Below, one piece after another: positions 1 through 8,948 of a stretch of 64,000 nt of DNA. Both the position numbers and the translations under genes were made by a program. Each line of letters opens with the position of its first letter. The stretch's first letter is position 1. The DNA is from Campylobacter avium LMG 24591 (lineage in GTDB: Bacteria > Campylobacterota > Campylobacteria > Campylobacterales > Campylobacteraceae): positions 186,001 through 250,000 of the forward strand of contig NZ_CP022347.1 of NCBI RefSeq assembly GCF_002238335.1, in the 5' to 3' direction. Under the pieces are notes generated by a model, which worked only from the letters and a program-made list of their open reading frames with translations, was not told where the DNA came from and did no database searches.

Positions 1-673
1 TATAAATCTTACCATACAAGAAGGCGAAAAGTTGGTTATAGTAGGGCCTAGCGGCTCTGGTAAAAGCACCACTATAAGATGTATGAACGGCTTAGAAGAG
101 GTAAGTAGCGGCAAGGTGATTATCAACGACATAGAGCTTAACCATAAAACAAAGCTCACCATATGTCAGAAATACTGCGCCATGGTTTTTCAGCATTTTA
201 ATCTTTATCCACATATGACGGTTTTGCAAAATTTAACCCTAGCACCTATAAAACTTCAAAAAAGAAGTAAAAAAGAGGCCGAGGAAATAGCTTATAAGTA
301 TCTAAAAGTGGTTGGTTTGGAATCTAAAGCTGGTGCGTATCCTAGCTCTTTAAGCGGCGGGCAACAACAACGCGTGGCTATTGCAAGGTCGCTTTGCACG
401 CAAAAAAAGATTATTTTGTTTGACGAGCCAACTTCTGCGCTTGACCCTGAGACCGTGCAAGAAGTTCTTGATGTTATGAGGACTATATCACATGAAAAAG
501 GTACAACTATGGTTGTGGTTACTCATGAAATGGGCTTTGCTAAAGAGGTTGCTGACAGGGTAATTTTTATGGAGGACGGCAAGATTATAGAAAGCGATAC
601 TCCTAAAAATTTCTTTGAAAACCCGAAAAATGAAAGAACAAAGATATTTTTAAGTAAAATTTTAACTCATTGA
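1..673 (+). CDS. pebC: Amino-acid ABC transporter ATPase PebC (5' truncated)
   Basis: This is the ATP-hydrolysing subunit of the PEB1-type aspartate/glutamate importer, acting at the inner face of the cytoplasmic membrane. The reading frame is open from base 2, so the true start lies upstream of the window; about 20 residues appear to be missing. Visible motifs are Walker A (GPSGSGKST), the ABC signature LSGGQQQR, Walker B ([13 protein letters not shown]) and the switch histidine in VVTHEM. The GlnQ/GltL subfamily is clear. The stop codon sits 11 bases before the peb1A start, so the two are co-transcribed. Confidence 0.93.
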   Translation, partial: INLTIQEGEKLVIVGPSGSGKSTTIRCMNGLEEVSSGKVIINDIELNHKTKLTICQKYCAMVFQHFNLYPHMTVLQNLTLAPIKLQKRSKKEAEEIAYKYLKVVGLESKAGAYPSSLSGGQQQRVAIARSLCTQKKIILFDEPTSALDPETVQEVLDVMRTISHEKGTTMVVVTHEMGFAKEVADRVIFMEDGKIIESDTPKNFFENPKNERTKIFLSKILTH

Positions 674-684
674 AAGGACTAAAT

Positions 685-1470
685 ATGAAAAAAATTTCTT
701 ATTTTATCGCAACTCTTTTTATAGGAGTTTTGCTGGCAGCTTGTTCGTCAGAGCAAAGTTCTAGTAGTGCTAACACAATGGAAGCTGTTAAAGCTAGAGG
801 AACTTTAGTTGTTGGAGTGAAAAAGGACGCACCTAAATTTGCGCTTTTAAATCCTAATACAAATCAAATAGAAGGCTTTGAAATCGATATGGCAAAGCTA
901 CTTGCAAAAGAAATTTTAGGCGATGAAAATAAAATCAAACTAGAACCTGTTACTGCTAAAACCAGAGGGCCATTACTTGACAACGGAACATTAGATGTTG
1001 TTATAGCGACCTTTACCATAACAGAAGAAAGAAAAAAGACTTATAATTTTTCTAAACCTTACTATAGCGATCCTATAGGGTTTTTGGTTTTAAAAGAAAA
1101 TGGTTTTACTGACTTTAAAAGCTTAAATGGCAAGGTTATCGGCGTGGCACAGTCAGCTACCACAAATGCAGTTGTAGCAAGAGTTGCTAAGGAGCTTGGC
1201 ATAACTGTTGATATAAAAGAATTTCCAGATTACCCTTCTTTAAAAGCAGCTTTGGATTCAAAAAGAATAGACGCTTTTTCAGTTGATAAGTCTATCTTAA
1301 GAGGATATTTAGATGATAGCAACGAAATTTTAGCAGATAGCCTAGACCCTCAAGAATACGGCATAGTAACAAGAAAAAGTGATGAGGCTTGGAGCAAGTT
1401 TGTAAATGACTTTGTTGCAAATAATGCTCAAAAGATAGACGAACTAGCTGTTAAATGGGATTTAAAATAA
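685..1470 (+). CDS. peb1A: PEB1-type aspartate/glutamate-binding protein, predicted lipoprotein
   Basis: Substrate-binding protein of the ABC importer; in C. jejuni PEB1 binds aspartate and glutamate and has been reported as an adhesin. The SBP_bac_3 fold is recognisable from ARGTLVVGVKKD, EGFEIDMAKLLAKEIL, ATFTITEERKKTYNFSKPYY and DAFSVDKSIL. I chose the ATG at 685, which follows an AAAGGA ribosome site; a TTG start at 670 would add five residues. Residues 16-20 (LLAAC) form a lipobox with Cys20, followed by a serine-rich linker, so the mature protein is probably membrane-anchored. Genes for the ATPase and two permeases flank it. Confidence 0.93.
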   Translation: MKKISYFIATLFIGVLLAACSSEQSSSSANTMEAVKARGTLVVGVKKDAPKFALLNPNTNQIEGFEIDMAKLLAKEILGDENKIKLEPVTAKTRGPLLDNGTLDVVIATFTITEERKKTYNFSKPYYSDPIGFLVLKENGFTDFKSLNGKVIGVAQSATTNAVVARVAKELGITVDIKEFPDYPSLKAALDSKRIDAFSVDKSILRGYLDDSNEILADSLDPQEYGIVTRKSDEAWSKFVNDFVANNAQKIDELAVKWDLK

Positions 1471-1485
1471 ATTTTAGGAGCGAAT

Positions 1486-2166
1486 TTGGACAACTCACCT
1501 TTTGCGCTTTGGCGTTGGGCTGATACCTTAGCACACATTGATATTTTTGTAGACGGCTTTTTATATACGCTGACTGTGGCTTTTTTGGCTCTTTGTATAT
1601 CCTTGCTTTTGGGTATATTTCATGCTTTGTTAGCCACTTCTAGGATAAAGATATTTGTGCTTTGGGCTAGGGTTTATGTTGAGTTTTTCCAAAACACTCC
1701 TTTGCTTATAAATTTATTTTTTCTATATCTTGTCTTGCCTGTCGTGCCTTATGTTGGCGTAACTTTAGATGTTTTTACTATAGGTGTGATAGGCATTGGA
1801 GTGTATCATGGTGCTTACATGAGCGAGGTTATACGAAGTGGAATTTTATCTATCCCAAAAGGTCAGTTTGAAGCGGCACAGTCGCAAGGCTTTAACTATA
1901 CTCAAACTATGTTTTACATCATATTGCCTCAGACGCTCAAGATTATTTTACCTCCCTCGACAAATCAAGCTGTAAATTTGATAAAAAACACCTCGGTTCT
2001 AGCTATCATAACCGGTGCAGAGCTTATGTATAGGGTGGATTCTTACGCACAGTCTAGCTTAAATTACGCTCCTGCTTATATCATAGCCGGGCTTTTTTAT
2101 TTTAGCATTTGTTACTGCTTGTCTTTTCTTGTGCGAATTTATGAAAATAAGCTTAAAAGGGTTTAA
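1486..2166 (+). CDS. Amino-acid ABC transporter permease, first subunit
   Basis: Membrane subunit of the PEB1-type importer (HisM/GltJ family, 226 residues). It has several hydrophobic spans, the family motif FFQNTPLL, and a cytoplasmic EAA loop (IPKGQFEAAQSQGF) that contacts the ATPase. The start is TTG at 1486, supported by AGGAG five bases upstream and 15 bases after the peb1A stop. It ends exactly where the second permease begins, so both are translated from one transcript. It matches the Cj0920c position in C. jejuni. Confidence 0.9.
   Translation: MDNSPFALWRWADTLAHIDIFVDGFLYTLTVAFLALCISLLLGIFHALLATSRIKIFVLWARVYVEFFQNTPLLINLFFLYLVLPVVPYVGVTLDVFTIGVIGIGVYHGAYMSEVIRSGILSIPKGQFEAAQSQGFNYTQTMFYIILPQTLKIILPPSTNQAVNLIKNTSVLAIITGAELMYRVDSYAQSSLNYAPAYIIAGLFYFSICYCLSFLVRIYENKLKRV
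1855..1894 (+). repeat. Direct repeat copy 1 in permease gene
   Basis: Forty bases covering the codons for the EAA loop match 2491-2530 in the following permease gene at 39 of 40 positions. The only difference is G versus A in a third codon position. The flanking sequence of the two genes is much more divergent. Confidence 0.9.
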
Positions 2167-2808
2167 ATGCACTTGATTGACTTTTATGCTTTATTAAACG
2201 GACTTTATCTTACCATAGTTATGGCATTTTTTGCGGCTGGCGGGGCTATAATATTTGGCTCTATTTTGGCTGTACTTAGAAACTACGGCGGATTTTTATC
2301 TTATTTTGCAGGCCTTTATATAGAAATTTTTAGAAATACTCCTTTGCTTTTGTGGATGTATGCGGCTTGTTTTGTCTTGCCTGTGCTTTTTAAAATTCCA
2401 GCAAACTACGCTGTTCTAGGTACGATAGGCTTGTTTTTGTATACTACTTCTGTTATGGCCGAGATTATAAGAGGTGGTTTAAATGCCATTCCAAAAGGTC
2501 AGTTTGAAGCGGCACAGTCACAAGGCTTTAGCTTTACTTTTACCTTGTGGTATATAATCTTTCCGCAGTGCTTTAGGAAGGTAACCCCAACCATACTTTC
2601 TCAGTGTGTAACTACTATAAAAGATACATCCTTTCTAGCAGCCTTAAATGTCGCTGAGCTTACGAATGTATCAAAGGATATAATAAGCAGGTTAAAAAAC
2701 TTTGACGATATTATAAGTGTTTTTATAACGGTTGCTGGGCTTTATTTTATAGTGTGTTTTTCTTTATCAGTCTTAGTAAGATACTTATCAAGGCACAATA
2801 AATTTTAA
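2167..2808 (+). CDS. Amino-acid ABC transporter permease, second subunit
   Basis: Second membrane subunit (HisQ/GltK family, 213 residues), forming a heterodimer with the preceding permease. It shows hydrophobic spans from the N-terminus, the motif FRNTPLLLWMY, and an EAA loop almost identical to that of its partner. The ATG directly follows the previous stop; an AAGGG site overlaps the end of the upstream gene. Its stop codon touches the stop of the convergent moaA with no base between, so there is no room for a separate terminator. Confidence 0.9.
   Translation: MHLIDFYALLNGLYLTIVMAFFAAGGAIIFGSILAVLRNYGGFLSYFAGLYIEIFRNTPLLLWMYAACFVLPVLFKIPANYAVLGTIGLFLYTTSVMAEIIRGGLNAIPKGQFEAAQSQGFSFTFTLWYIIFPQCFRKVTPTILSQCVTTIKDTSFLAALNVAELTNVSKDIISRLKNFDDIISVFITVAGLYFIVCFSLSVLVRYLSRHNKF
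2491..2530 (+). repeat. Direct repeat copy 2 in permease gene
   Basis: Partner of the 40-base repeat at 1855-1894, offset by 636 bases and lying over the same EAA-loop codons. Confidence 0.9.
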
Positions 2809-3771
2809 TTAGCCACCCGTTTGATAAAAGGCTCTTGAGGAAATTTCCTCATTTTCCTCGCCCCATTTGTTTTTTTCGGGCTTGTTTTTAATAACTGTGT
2901 ATAAAATTTCACTAGCCTTTTTAATATCTTTGTTTTTAACGGCTTCCTTTATGCTTAAAGCCTCATCAAAATACAAACAAGGTACCAAAAAACCCTCAGC
3001 AGTTAGGCGAATTCTGTTGCAAGTGGTGCAAAAATTAGAACTATGTGGATTGATTATCCCAAAGGTGTAATCATCTGCTGTGTAAAGATTTACGGGCGAT
3101 TTGTTATCTTTTTCTTTTTGTGAAATTTTGTATTTTTTAGCTAGAATTTCTTTGATTTGTGTTTCATTTAGGCCTTTAAGTTGGCCGTAAGCGTGAGTGT
3201 TTTCCATAAATTCTATAAAGCGAATTTGTATATTTTTAGACCTTGCATACTCAAGTAAGTCAATAAGCTCATCATCGTTAAAGCCCTTTAAAACAACAGT
3301 ATTTAGCTTCACTATAAAACCAAGCCTTATAGCCTCATCGATAGAGCTTAAAACGGTGTCTAAAATATCTTTTTGTGCGATTTTTTTAAGCTTGCAAGCC
3401 TTAAGGGAATCAAGAGAGATGTTAATTCTCTTAAGCCCTGCGTCTTTTAGGTCTTTAGCCTTTTGTTTTAGCAAAAAAGCATTTGTAGTAAGGGCTAAAT
3501 CAACAGTGTTTTTATAAGAAAAAATCATCCTGATAAAAGTATGCAAATCATCTCTTAGCAGGGGTTCTCCGCCTGTAATTCTTATCTTTTTAATCCCAGC
3601 ATCAATGGCCATTTTTATAAAGCAAAAAAGCTCATCAAAGCTTAGCGCATCCTCATTAAATTTGGTATCAAAGGGAATTTTTGGCATACAGTAAAGACAT
3701 CTAAAATTACAGTTGCTAGTTACTGAAACTCTTAAATAATCTATAGTTCTTGAGTAAGAATCTACTAGCAT
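2809..3771 (-). CDS. moaA: GTP 3',8-cyclase MoaA (molybdenum cofactor synthesis)
   Basis: Radical SAM enzyme that, with MoaC, turns GTP into cyclic pyranopterin monophosphate, the first step of molybdopterin synthesis. The N-terminal CxxxCxxC cluster is Cys21, Cys25 and Cys28; the C-terminal cluster is seen as [11 protein letters not shown] followed by VPCL. The GGEP motif (TGGEPLLR) binds SAM. At 320 residues it has normal length. It is followed at its 5' side, two bases away, by an unrelated small gene on the same strand. The mod transporter further along supplies the metal for the same pathway. Confidence 0.95.
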   Translation of the reverse strand: MLVDSYSRTIDYLRVSVTSNCNFRCLYCMPKIPFDTKFNEDALSFDELFCFIKMAIDAGIKKIRITGGEPLLRDDLHTFIRMIFSYKNTVDLALTTNAFLLKQKAKDLKDAGLKRINISLDSLKACKLKKIAQKDILDTVLSSIDEAIRLGFIVKLNTVVLKGFNDDELIDLLEYARSKNIQIRFIEFMENTHAYGQLKGLNETQIKEILAKKYKISQKEKDNKSPVNLYTADDYTFGIINPHSSNFCTTCNRIRLTAEGFLVPCLYFDEALSIKEAVKNKDIKKASEILYTVIKNKPEKNKWGEENEEISSRAFYQTGG

Positions 3772-3773
3772 TT

Positions 3774-4286
3774 TTATTCCAATAATTTTTTGAGCTTTAA
3801 TGTAAATTCAACATTTCCCGTGCTAATCCTTAAATCCTTAGCTATTTGTTCTATGCTTTTTCCTTTTTGGAATAAATCAACTATCTTTTGTTCCTCATTT
3901 TCGTAGCTTGGGGTGAGCTTGCCCATATTTTGCGTTTTTTGTTCAAGGTTTGTAAGGCGATTTTCTTGCTCATTTTGAAATTCCTCTATGACATTTTCAA
4001 AACCTTTTAAACTCTTTAAAATAGGTAAGATCTTGCTATTTACTTCCTTATCTAGCAAGAAATTAATCTCCTCTTTTATTTCCTTTGTGTATGAGTTCAT
4101 ATCAACTGTGTAGTTTTTTTCATCCAAATCTTTTCTTATATAATGAATGCTTTTGTTTAGGTCTTCAACCGCGCTTTCAAGTTTTTTGATATTTATAGAA
4201 TTTTCCTTATCCTTTATGAAAACATAAGCCACAAGAGCAAGTATTAACACAAAAACAAAAATCAAATACAACAAATCCTCACTCAT
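3774..4286 (-). CDS. Membrane-anchored coiled-coil protein with C-terminal HTH-like segment
   Basis: Unknown function; it resembles small conserved Campylobacter proteins such as the one near Cj0161c. Residues 5-24 form one hydrophobic span ([16 protein letters not shown]), residues 30-125 are charged and heptad-like, probably a coiled coil, and the last 35 residues ([19 protein letters not shown]) look like the recognition half of a helix-turn-helix, as in DUF6115-type proteins. The start overlaps the stop of the upstream gene by eight bases, which suggests translational coupling. A membrane-tethered DNA-binding role is only an inference. Confidence 0.7.
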   Translation of the reverse strand: MSEDLLYLIFVFVLILALVAYVFIKDKENSINIKKLESAVEDLNKSIHYIRKDLDEKNYTVDMNSYTKEIKEEINFLLDKEVNSKILPILKSLKGFENVIEEFQNEQENRLTNLEQKTQNMGKLTPSYENEEQKIVDLFQKGKSIEQIAKDLRISTGNVEFTLKLKKLLE

Positions 4287-4782
4287 TTATTTTCCTTTTT
4301 CTGTCTTGTAAAAATTCTCTTTGCATTTGCGCCACAAAAGAATCATACAAAATTTTATCATCATTTTTAAATTTCACTATCTTAACAGTTCTGTCATCCA
4401 CGGCCTTTGTGAAAAATGCGATGTCTTGGCCTTCTATGCTAAATCTCATATAATAAATTTCATTTTCCTTAAGCAAGGCATCTGCAAGGCGCATATACTC
4501 ATAATGTATAGCACAAATAATGCTAGAATAAGACAGCTCAAGCAAGTTATTTTGCTGTTCTATCTTGGCTTCAAGTCTTAGTATGTCGTTTTTTAGCGAA
4601 AGCAAGAGATTAAAAATCAACTCTTCCCCCTCGCTAAATTCAATCTTTGCAGCCATTTTTTTAAAACGAGTAAGCTTTGAGTTGAGATTTAGGGCAAAAT
4701 ATTCTTGTAAAAACCTATCTTCTTGCTTTGAGTTTTCATCAAAGCTAACGCCAATGCTGCTTTTAAACAAAGTTAATTCCAC
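4279..4782 (-). CDS. Conserved hypothetical protein (167 residues)
   Basis: I do not recognise this protein. It is soluble, mostly helical and charged in the first 100 residues (KMAAKIEFSEGEELIFNLL, ILRLEAKIEQQNNLLEL), with a more beta-rich C-terminal part (YYMRFSIEGQDIAFF, DRTVKIVKF). That arrangement would fit a small regulatory barrel such as a PilZ-like fold, but no diagnostic residues are seen. I prefer the GTG at 4782, preceded by GGTGGA, over a TTG at 4797. It overlaps the end of mqnP by ten bases and its own end overlaps the next gene, so the group is one operon. Confidence 0.65.
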   Translation of the reverse strand: MELTLFKSSIGVSFDENSKQEDRFLQEYFALNLNSKLTRFKKMAAKIEFSEGEELIFNLLLSLKNDILRLEAKIEQQNNLLELSYSSIICAIHYEYMRLADALLKENEIYYMRFSIEGQDIAFFTKAVDDRTVKIVKFKNDDKILYDSFVAQMQREFLQDRKRKINE

Positions 4783-5648
4783 AGCAAATCCACCCAAACA
4801 AAGATAAGAAATAAAATGCTTAAATAGCCATTAAGAGTAAAAAAAGCCCTGTCTATGTGCTCGAAATTTTTTCTTACTATCCTTTGTTCAAAGAACAAAA
4901 TCACGGCACAAAGTGCTATACCAACAAAGCTTATAATGCCAAGCTTAGCTATGTATGCAAAAAGTAGCCAAAACACTACAGCCAAAGCATGAGAACAAGC
5001 TGACATGAAAAGCGTTGCTTGAACTCCAAATTTAGCAGGGACTGAAAAGAGATTTTTCTCTCTATCATAGTCTATGTCTTGCAAGCTGTAAAGCAGGTCA
5101 AAGCCAGCCGTCCAAAAGCTTATGCCAAGACATAAAAGTACGCTGTAAAGTTCTATTTTGCCCAAAATTATAACGCTTCCAGCTATGGAAGCAAGCCCTA
5201 AACAAAAGCCTAAAACAAAATGCGCTAAAGATGAAAATCTTTTAAAGGTAGAGTAAGCACCAAGTATCAAAAGCACTAAAAAAGAAAGATAGAAGGCTAG
5301 AGAGTTTATAAAATACGAACTTATGATGAAAATAAAAGCATTTACAAGTATAAAAATCAAAACGCTAAATCTATCTATCTTTCCGCTTATATTTGGCCTG
5401 TTTTGACAACGAGGATTGTCCTTGTCGATATCCTCATCTAAAAATCTATTTGTAGCCATGGCGAAATTTCTAGCACTAACAGCACAAATGAGAGCCAAAA
5501 ATAAAAGTTTAAAGCCAAACCAAAGGCTGTCATTCGCCATTTTAGAGGCCACTAAAATCGAGACAAATAAAAAAGGTAATGCAAAGATTGAATGCTTAAA
5601 TACGACAAGCTCAAGTAAGGTATCAATTTTCCTGTAAAGTTCTTTCAT
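4773..5648 (-). CDS. mqnP: Polyprenyltransferase MqnP (UbiA family), menaquinone synthesis
   Basis: Membrane prenyltransferase of the UbiA family, 291 residues, with about eight hydrophobic spans. The two aspartate-rich motifs that hold the prenyl diphosphate through magnesium are present: NRFLDEDIDKDNPR and LQDIDYDREKN. Campylobacter makes menaquinone by the futalosine route, where this family member (MqnP) adds the isoprenoid tail; the function is assigned from that knowledge. The gene heads a minus-strand group running toward moaA and is divergent from miaA with 60 bases between the two starts. Confidence 0.88.
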   Translation of the reverse strand: MKELYRKIDTLLELVVFKHSIFALPFLFVSILVASKMANDSLWFGFKLLFLALICAVSARNFAMATNRFLDEDIDKDNPRCQNRPNISGKIDRFSVLIFILVNAFIFIISSYFINSLAFYLSFLVLLILGAYSTFKRFSSLAHFVLGFCLGLASIAGSVIILGKIELYSVLLCLGISFWTAGFDLLYSLQDIDYDREKNLFSVPAKFGVQATLFMSACSHALAVVFWLLFAYIAKLGIISFVGIALCAVILFFEQRIVRKNFEHIDRAFFTLNGYLSILFLIFVWVDLLWN

Positions 5649-5708
5649 TTAAACCGCTCTTTGTGTATTTTTGTTATCATTATACTAAAAATTTCAAGGA
5701 AAATATCA

Positions 5709-6587
5709 ATGTTTTTTGAATTTGCTATTTTAGCTAGTACAGCAAGTGGCAAAAGTGCTCTAGCTCATAATTTAGCCTTAAAACATAAAGCTTGCATATT
5801 AAGCCTTGATAGTTTATGTGTTTATAAAGAAATCAACATAGCTTCAGCCAAGCCAAGCTTAGAACAGCTAAATGAGGTAAGGTATTTTGGCGTGAATTTA
5901 TTAAGTGTTGATGAAAATTTTAATGTAGCTTTGTTTTTTAACGAGTATGAAAGAGCCAAAGCTCACGCAAAGGCACACAATCAAGCATTGATTATAGTAG
6001 GAGGCACTAGCTTTTATCTAAGGGCTTTAATGCAAGGACTTAGTCAAAAGGTAGAGGATGTTGATTGCAAGTTAAGCAATGATGAGCTTTTTGCCCTGGT
6101 AAAAAAGATAGATAAAAATGCGAAAATAGAAAAAAACGATACATATAGGCTTAAAAAATGGTTTAGCATATATGAAAGAACCAAAGAAATTCCAAGCCTT
6201 TATCTTGAAAGAACCTTGAAAAAGGCCTTGATTGAAAAATTGCAAATTTTTGATTTAAATTTACAAAAAGACAGGGTTTTAAACAACATAAAACAAAGAA
6301 CAAAAAGCATGATTGAAAATGGCTTGATTGAGGAGGCAAGAGCTTTATTTAACAAATACGACGCGAATTTAAAGCCGCTAAAATCAATCGGATTAAAAGA
6401 ATGTAAAGATTTTTTAGATGAAAAAATTTCAAAAGAGGAACTAGAGCTTTTAATCAACACCCACACAGCACAACTTGCAAAAAGGCAAAGAACCTTTAAT
6501 AAAAAATTTAGCAGCACAAAGATAAACGAAAACGCCTTTGAAGAGATAAGCTTGTGGATAGAAAAGTTAAGGAGCGGTAGGGTTTAA
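5709..6587 (+). CDS. miaA: tRNA dimethylallyltransferase MiaA
   Basis: Transfers dimethylallyl to A37 of tRNAs that read codons starting with U. The ATG at 5709 is chosen because AAGGA lies just upstream, and the extra 16 residues of the longer frame are not family-like. Motifs include the P-loop region (ASTASGKSALAH), the DSLCVYKEI region with its catalytic aspartate, IVGGTSFYL, and the C-terminal LAKRQRTF. The P-loop's first glycine is replaced by alanine. The 292-residue length is normal. The last 21 bases overlap the convergent pflA. Confidence 0.93.
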   Translation: MFFEFAILASTASGKSALAHNLALKHKACILSLDSLCVYKEINIASAKPSLEQLNEVRYFGVNLLSVDENFNVALFFNEYERAKAHAKAHNQALIIVGGTSFYLRALMQGLSQKVEDVDCKLSNDELFALVKKIDKNAKIEKNDTYRLKKWFSIYERTKEIPSLYLERTLKKALIEKLQIFDLNLQKDRVLNNIKQRTKSMIENGLIEEARALFNKYDANLKPLKSIGLKECKDFLDEKISKEELELLINTHTAQLAKRQRTFNKKFSSTKINENAFEEISLWIEKLRSGRV

Positions 6588-8939
6588 AAGCTCAAGTTTT
6601 TGAACACATAGGCTTTTCCAATTTGAGTTTGAGCTTATATTAGTACAAGTTTGCAAGCTTTGAATTTGCATAGCTTTATCTTGCATATCCTCATAAATTT
6701 CACTTTGCGTATAAAGTGCTCTGGCTCTATCCTCATCGCTTAGCTTTATTTTTAATAAATCCTTTAAAACCTCAATGGCAGTATTATTTTGCTTTGCCTT
6801 TTGTAAGGCGTTAAGGTAGATAAATTCAAGGTCAGGGCTATATACATTTGCTCCTTGTGAATTTTGAAAATCTATAGCCTTTGGAGCATAGGTTAAAATG
6901 CTAAGATTTAAGCCCTTTTGCGAGCAGTATAGCAGGAATTCATGGTAAAGTTCCACCATTTTATAATTCATAGGGAAATTTTGCAAATCCTGCAAGGTGG
7001 CCATTGCGTCATTATATTCATCCTGTCTTAGCTGTGCTAAAAACTTGACATAAAGGGCGCTAAATTCTTCTTCCTTGCTTTTCATTGTTCTTGAATTTAG
7101 TATATTGTTGCTTAATCTTATGACATTTGCGTATTGCTTAGCACTTAGTTCAAGCTCGCTTTTTTGCAAATCATAATATATCTCATCCTCTTGTCTATGT
7201 CTATCTATAAATTCTCTTGCATAAGATATATTAGATGTGCGTTTAAAGCACTCCAGCAAGGCCTTTTTGCTTTCTAGTTTTTGGCCTAAATCATAATTTA
7301 TATAAAGCTCATATATTCTGCTAGCCTCTATGCAGTTATCAGCTTTTATGTTATCATTTAAGTTTTTTAGTGCTGATTTTTCTAGAATTTGCTTAAGCTC
7401 GTCGTTGCTGTATTTTTCGATTTCATCTTTATAGGCTAACACAGCCGTGTCGTTATTTTCTTTATCATAAAGCTTCACATCGTATTCTAAAGCTTTGGCC
7501 GCTATTTCATTTGCATACTCTTTCATCAAGGCTTGATAACGTTGGTGTAAAAAAGTCGCGTTATTTTCTGGCAGATTAAAGAAATTTCTATCGCTAGCTT
7601 CTTTGATTAAAGGTATATACTCACTATCAAAAAACTCTTGCATATACGCATCTAGGTATTTTTTAGTATCTGTGTGTTTGTTTGTTTTTGCAAGCGTTAG
7701 TGCTAATTTTCTAAGCGTTGGTTCGTATAACGCATCGTTTCTGTTTAAATTTGTAAGCACGGTTTCATAAATTTGCGAGCTTAAATCATGCTCTTGCTCG
7801 GCATTTAGCATATCGGCTAGCTCCAAGCTTCTAGCATTATCCTTGCTAAAATATGTAGGATTAGCCCTTAAGGCCGTGTTTATTAAATTTATAGCTGCAT
7901 TTTTATCCTTTTGAATTAATGCGTTTTTAGCCAAAGAAAGTGCCGCTCTAGTAGCTAAATCCACATCGCTAACATTGTAATATAAGTCATTATAAATAGG
8001 CTGCGCAGCTTGCATATCGCCTAAATTTAGCAAATAATCAGCGTAATCAAGCAGTGCCAGCTGAGCAAAATAGTTGTTTGTATGCTCGTTTCTTAGTATG
8101 GAGACTGTGTATTCTATATTTTCCCTTTGTTCTAGTGCCATATAAGCTCTCATGGTGATGTATAAAACCTCAGGAAAATTCACATCACTAGTAAAGGTTC
8201 TAGTCCAAAGCCTAGCCTCATCCACCATCTCTTCGATTTTTTCTTGGTCTCTAAAATCATAACCATAAGTATAAAGCTTGTTTTTAGCTCTTAGTCTATA
8301 AAGCATAAATTCATTTAAAAATATGCTGCTTGTGTATCTGTTTATAGCGTTTGCAGTATCTGTGATAACTTGTGCATAATTTTGTTTTTCATACTCATTT
8401 TTTATACGCATATATGTGTTAATGTCTGCACTTTGTGGAATTTGTACAGGGTTTGAGTTTAAATCAAGAGCACCTATATCAGGTTTTGTAGCGTCTGGAA
8501 AAACTATATCAAATTCCAAACCATCATAGTTTTTCACATAAGGCAGCTCTTTGCTAAAAACAAAGGTAAATGCGGTAGAATTTGTGTCTTGTATGTTGTT
8601 TAAAACTACATTATCATTATATAAGTCTTGGGCTAGATTATACATTTTGGCCGGAATTTTAGGGCTTATTTTTATATCTGTTCTTAAGTCTTTTTTCGTG
8701 AAATTTAAGTCAAAAAATTGAAAGGCTCTATCTTGCAAATTCGTATCTACATTGCCTAAAACAGTGCATTCGAAGTGGTTTTTCCCGTCTATATGTATTT
8801 CTTGGCAAGTAAAATTCTCTTCATTTCTTAAATGCAGCACCCCAAAGGCTTGGTCATTTTCTCTACCCGTGTTGTAAAGTAGCTCAAAACAAAAAAGTTT
8901 AGAACTTAAAAACAGTGCCAGCAAAATTATCTTTTTCAT
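6567..8939 (-). CDS. pflA: PflA, periplasmic TPR scaffold of the flagellar motor
   Basis: PflA is a periplasmic protein of the Campylobacter motor that forms part of the outer stator scaffold and is needed for rotation. Residues 1-18 are a signal peptide (MKKIILLALFLSSKLFCF), then comes a beta-rich N-terminal part (GVLHLRNEENFTCQEI) and a long helical region rich in TPR-like pairs (ANSGTALRAN-type helices around YNDLYYNVSDVDLATRAALSLAKNAL). Length (790 residues) matches C. jejuni PflA. The ATG at 8939 is preferred over a TTG at 8945; this choice is uncertain. It lies four to nine bases after the 235-residue ORF. Confidence 0.85.
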   Translation of the reverse strand: MKKIILLALFLSSKLFCFELLYNTGRENDQAFGVLHLRNEENFTCQEIHIDGKNHFECTVLGNVDTNLQDRAFQFFDLNFTKKDLRTDIKISPKIPAKMYNLAQDLYNDNVVLNNIQDTNSTAFTFVFSKELPYVKNYDGLEFDIVFPDATKPDIGALDLNSNPVQIPQSADINTYMRIKNEYEKQNYAQVITDTANAINRYTSSIFLNEFMLYRLRAKNKLYTYGYDFRDQEKIEEMVDEARLWTRTFTSDVNFPEVLYITMRAYMALEQRENIEYTVSILRNEHTNNYFAQLALLDYADYLLNLGDMQAAQPIYNDLYYNVSDVDLATRAALSLAKNALIQKDKNAAINLINTALRANPTYFSKDNARSLELADMLNAEQEHDLSSQIYETVLTNLNRNDALYEPTLRKLALTLAKTNKHTDTKKYLDAYMQEFFDSEYIPLIKEASDRNFFNLPENNATFLHQRYQALMKEYANEIAAKALEYDVKLYDKENNDTAVLAYKDEIEKYSNDELKQILEKSALKNLNDNIKADNCIEASRIYELYINYDLGQKLESKKALLECFKRTSNISYAREFIDRHRQEDEIYYDLQKSELELSAKQYANVIRLSNNILNSRTMKSKEEEFSALYVKFLAQLRQDEYNDAMATLQDLQNFPMNYKMVELYHEFLLYCSQKGLNLSILTYAPKAIDFQNSQGANVYSPDLEFIYLNALQKAKQNNTAIEVLKDLLKIKLSDEDRARALYTQSEIYEDMQDKAMQIQSLQTCTNISSNSNWKSLCVQKLELLNPTAP

Positions 8940-8948
8940 ACTCAAATT

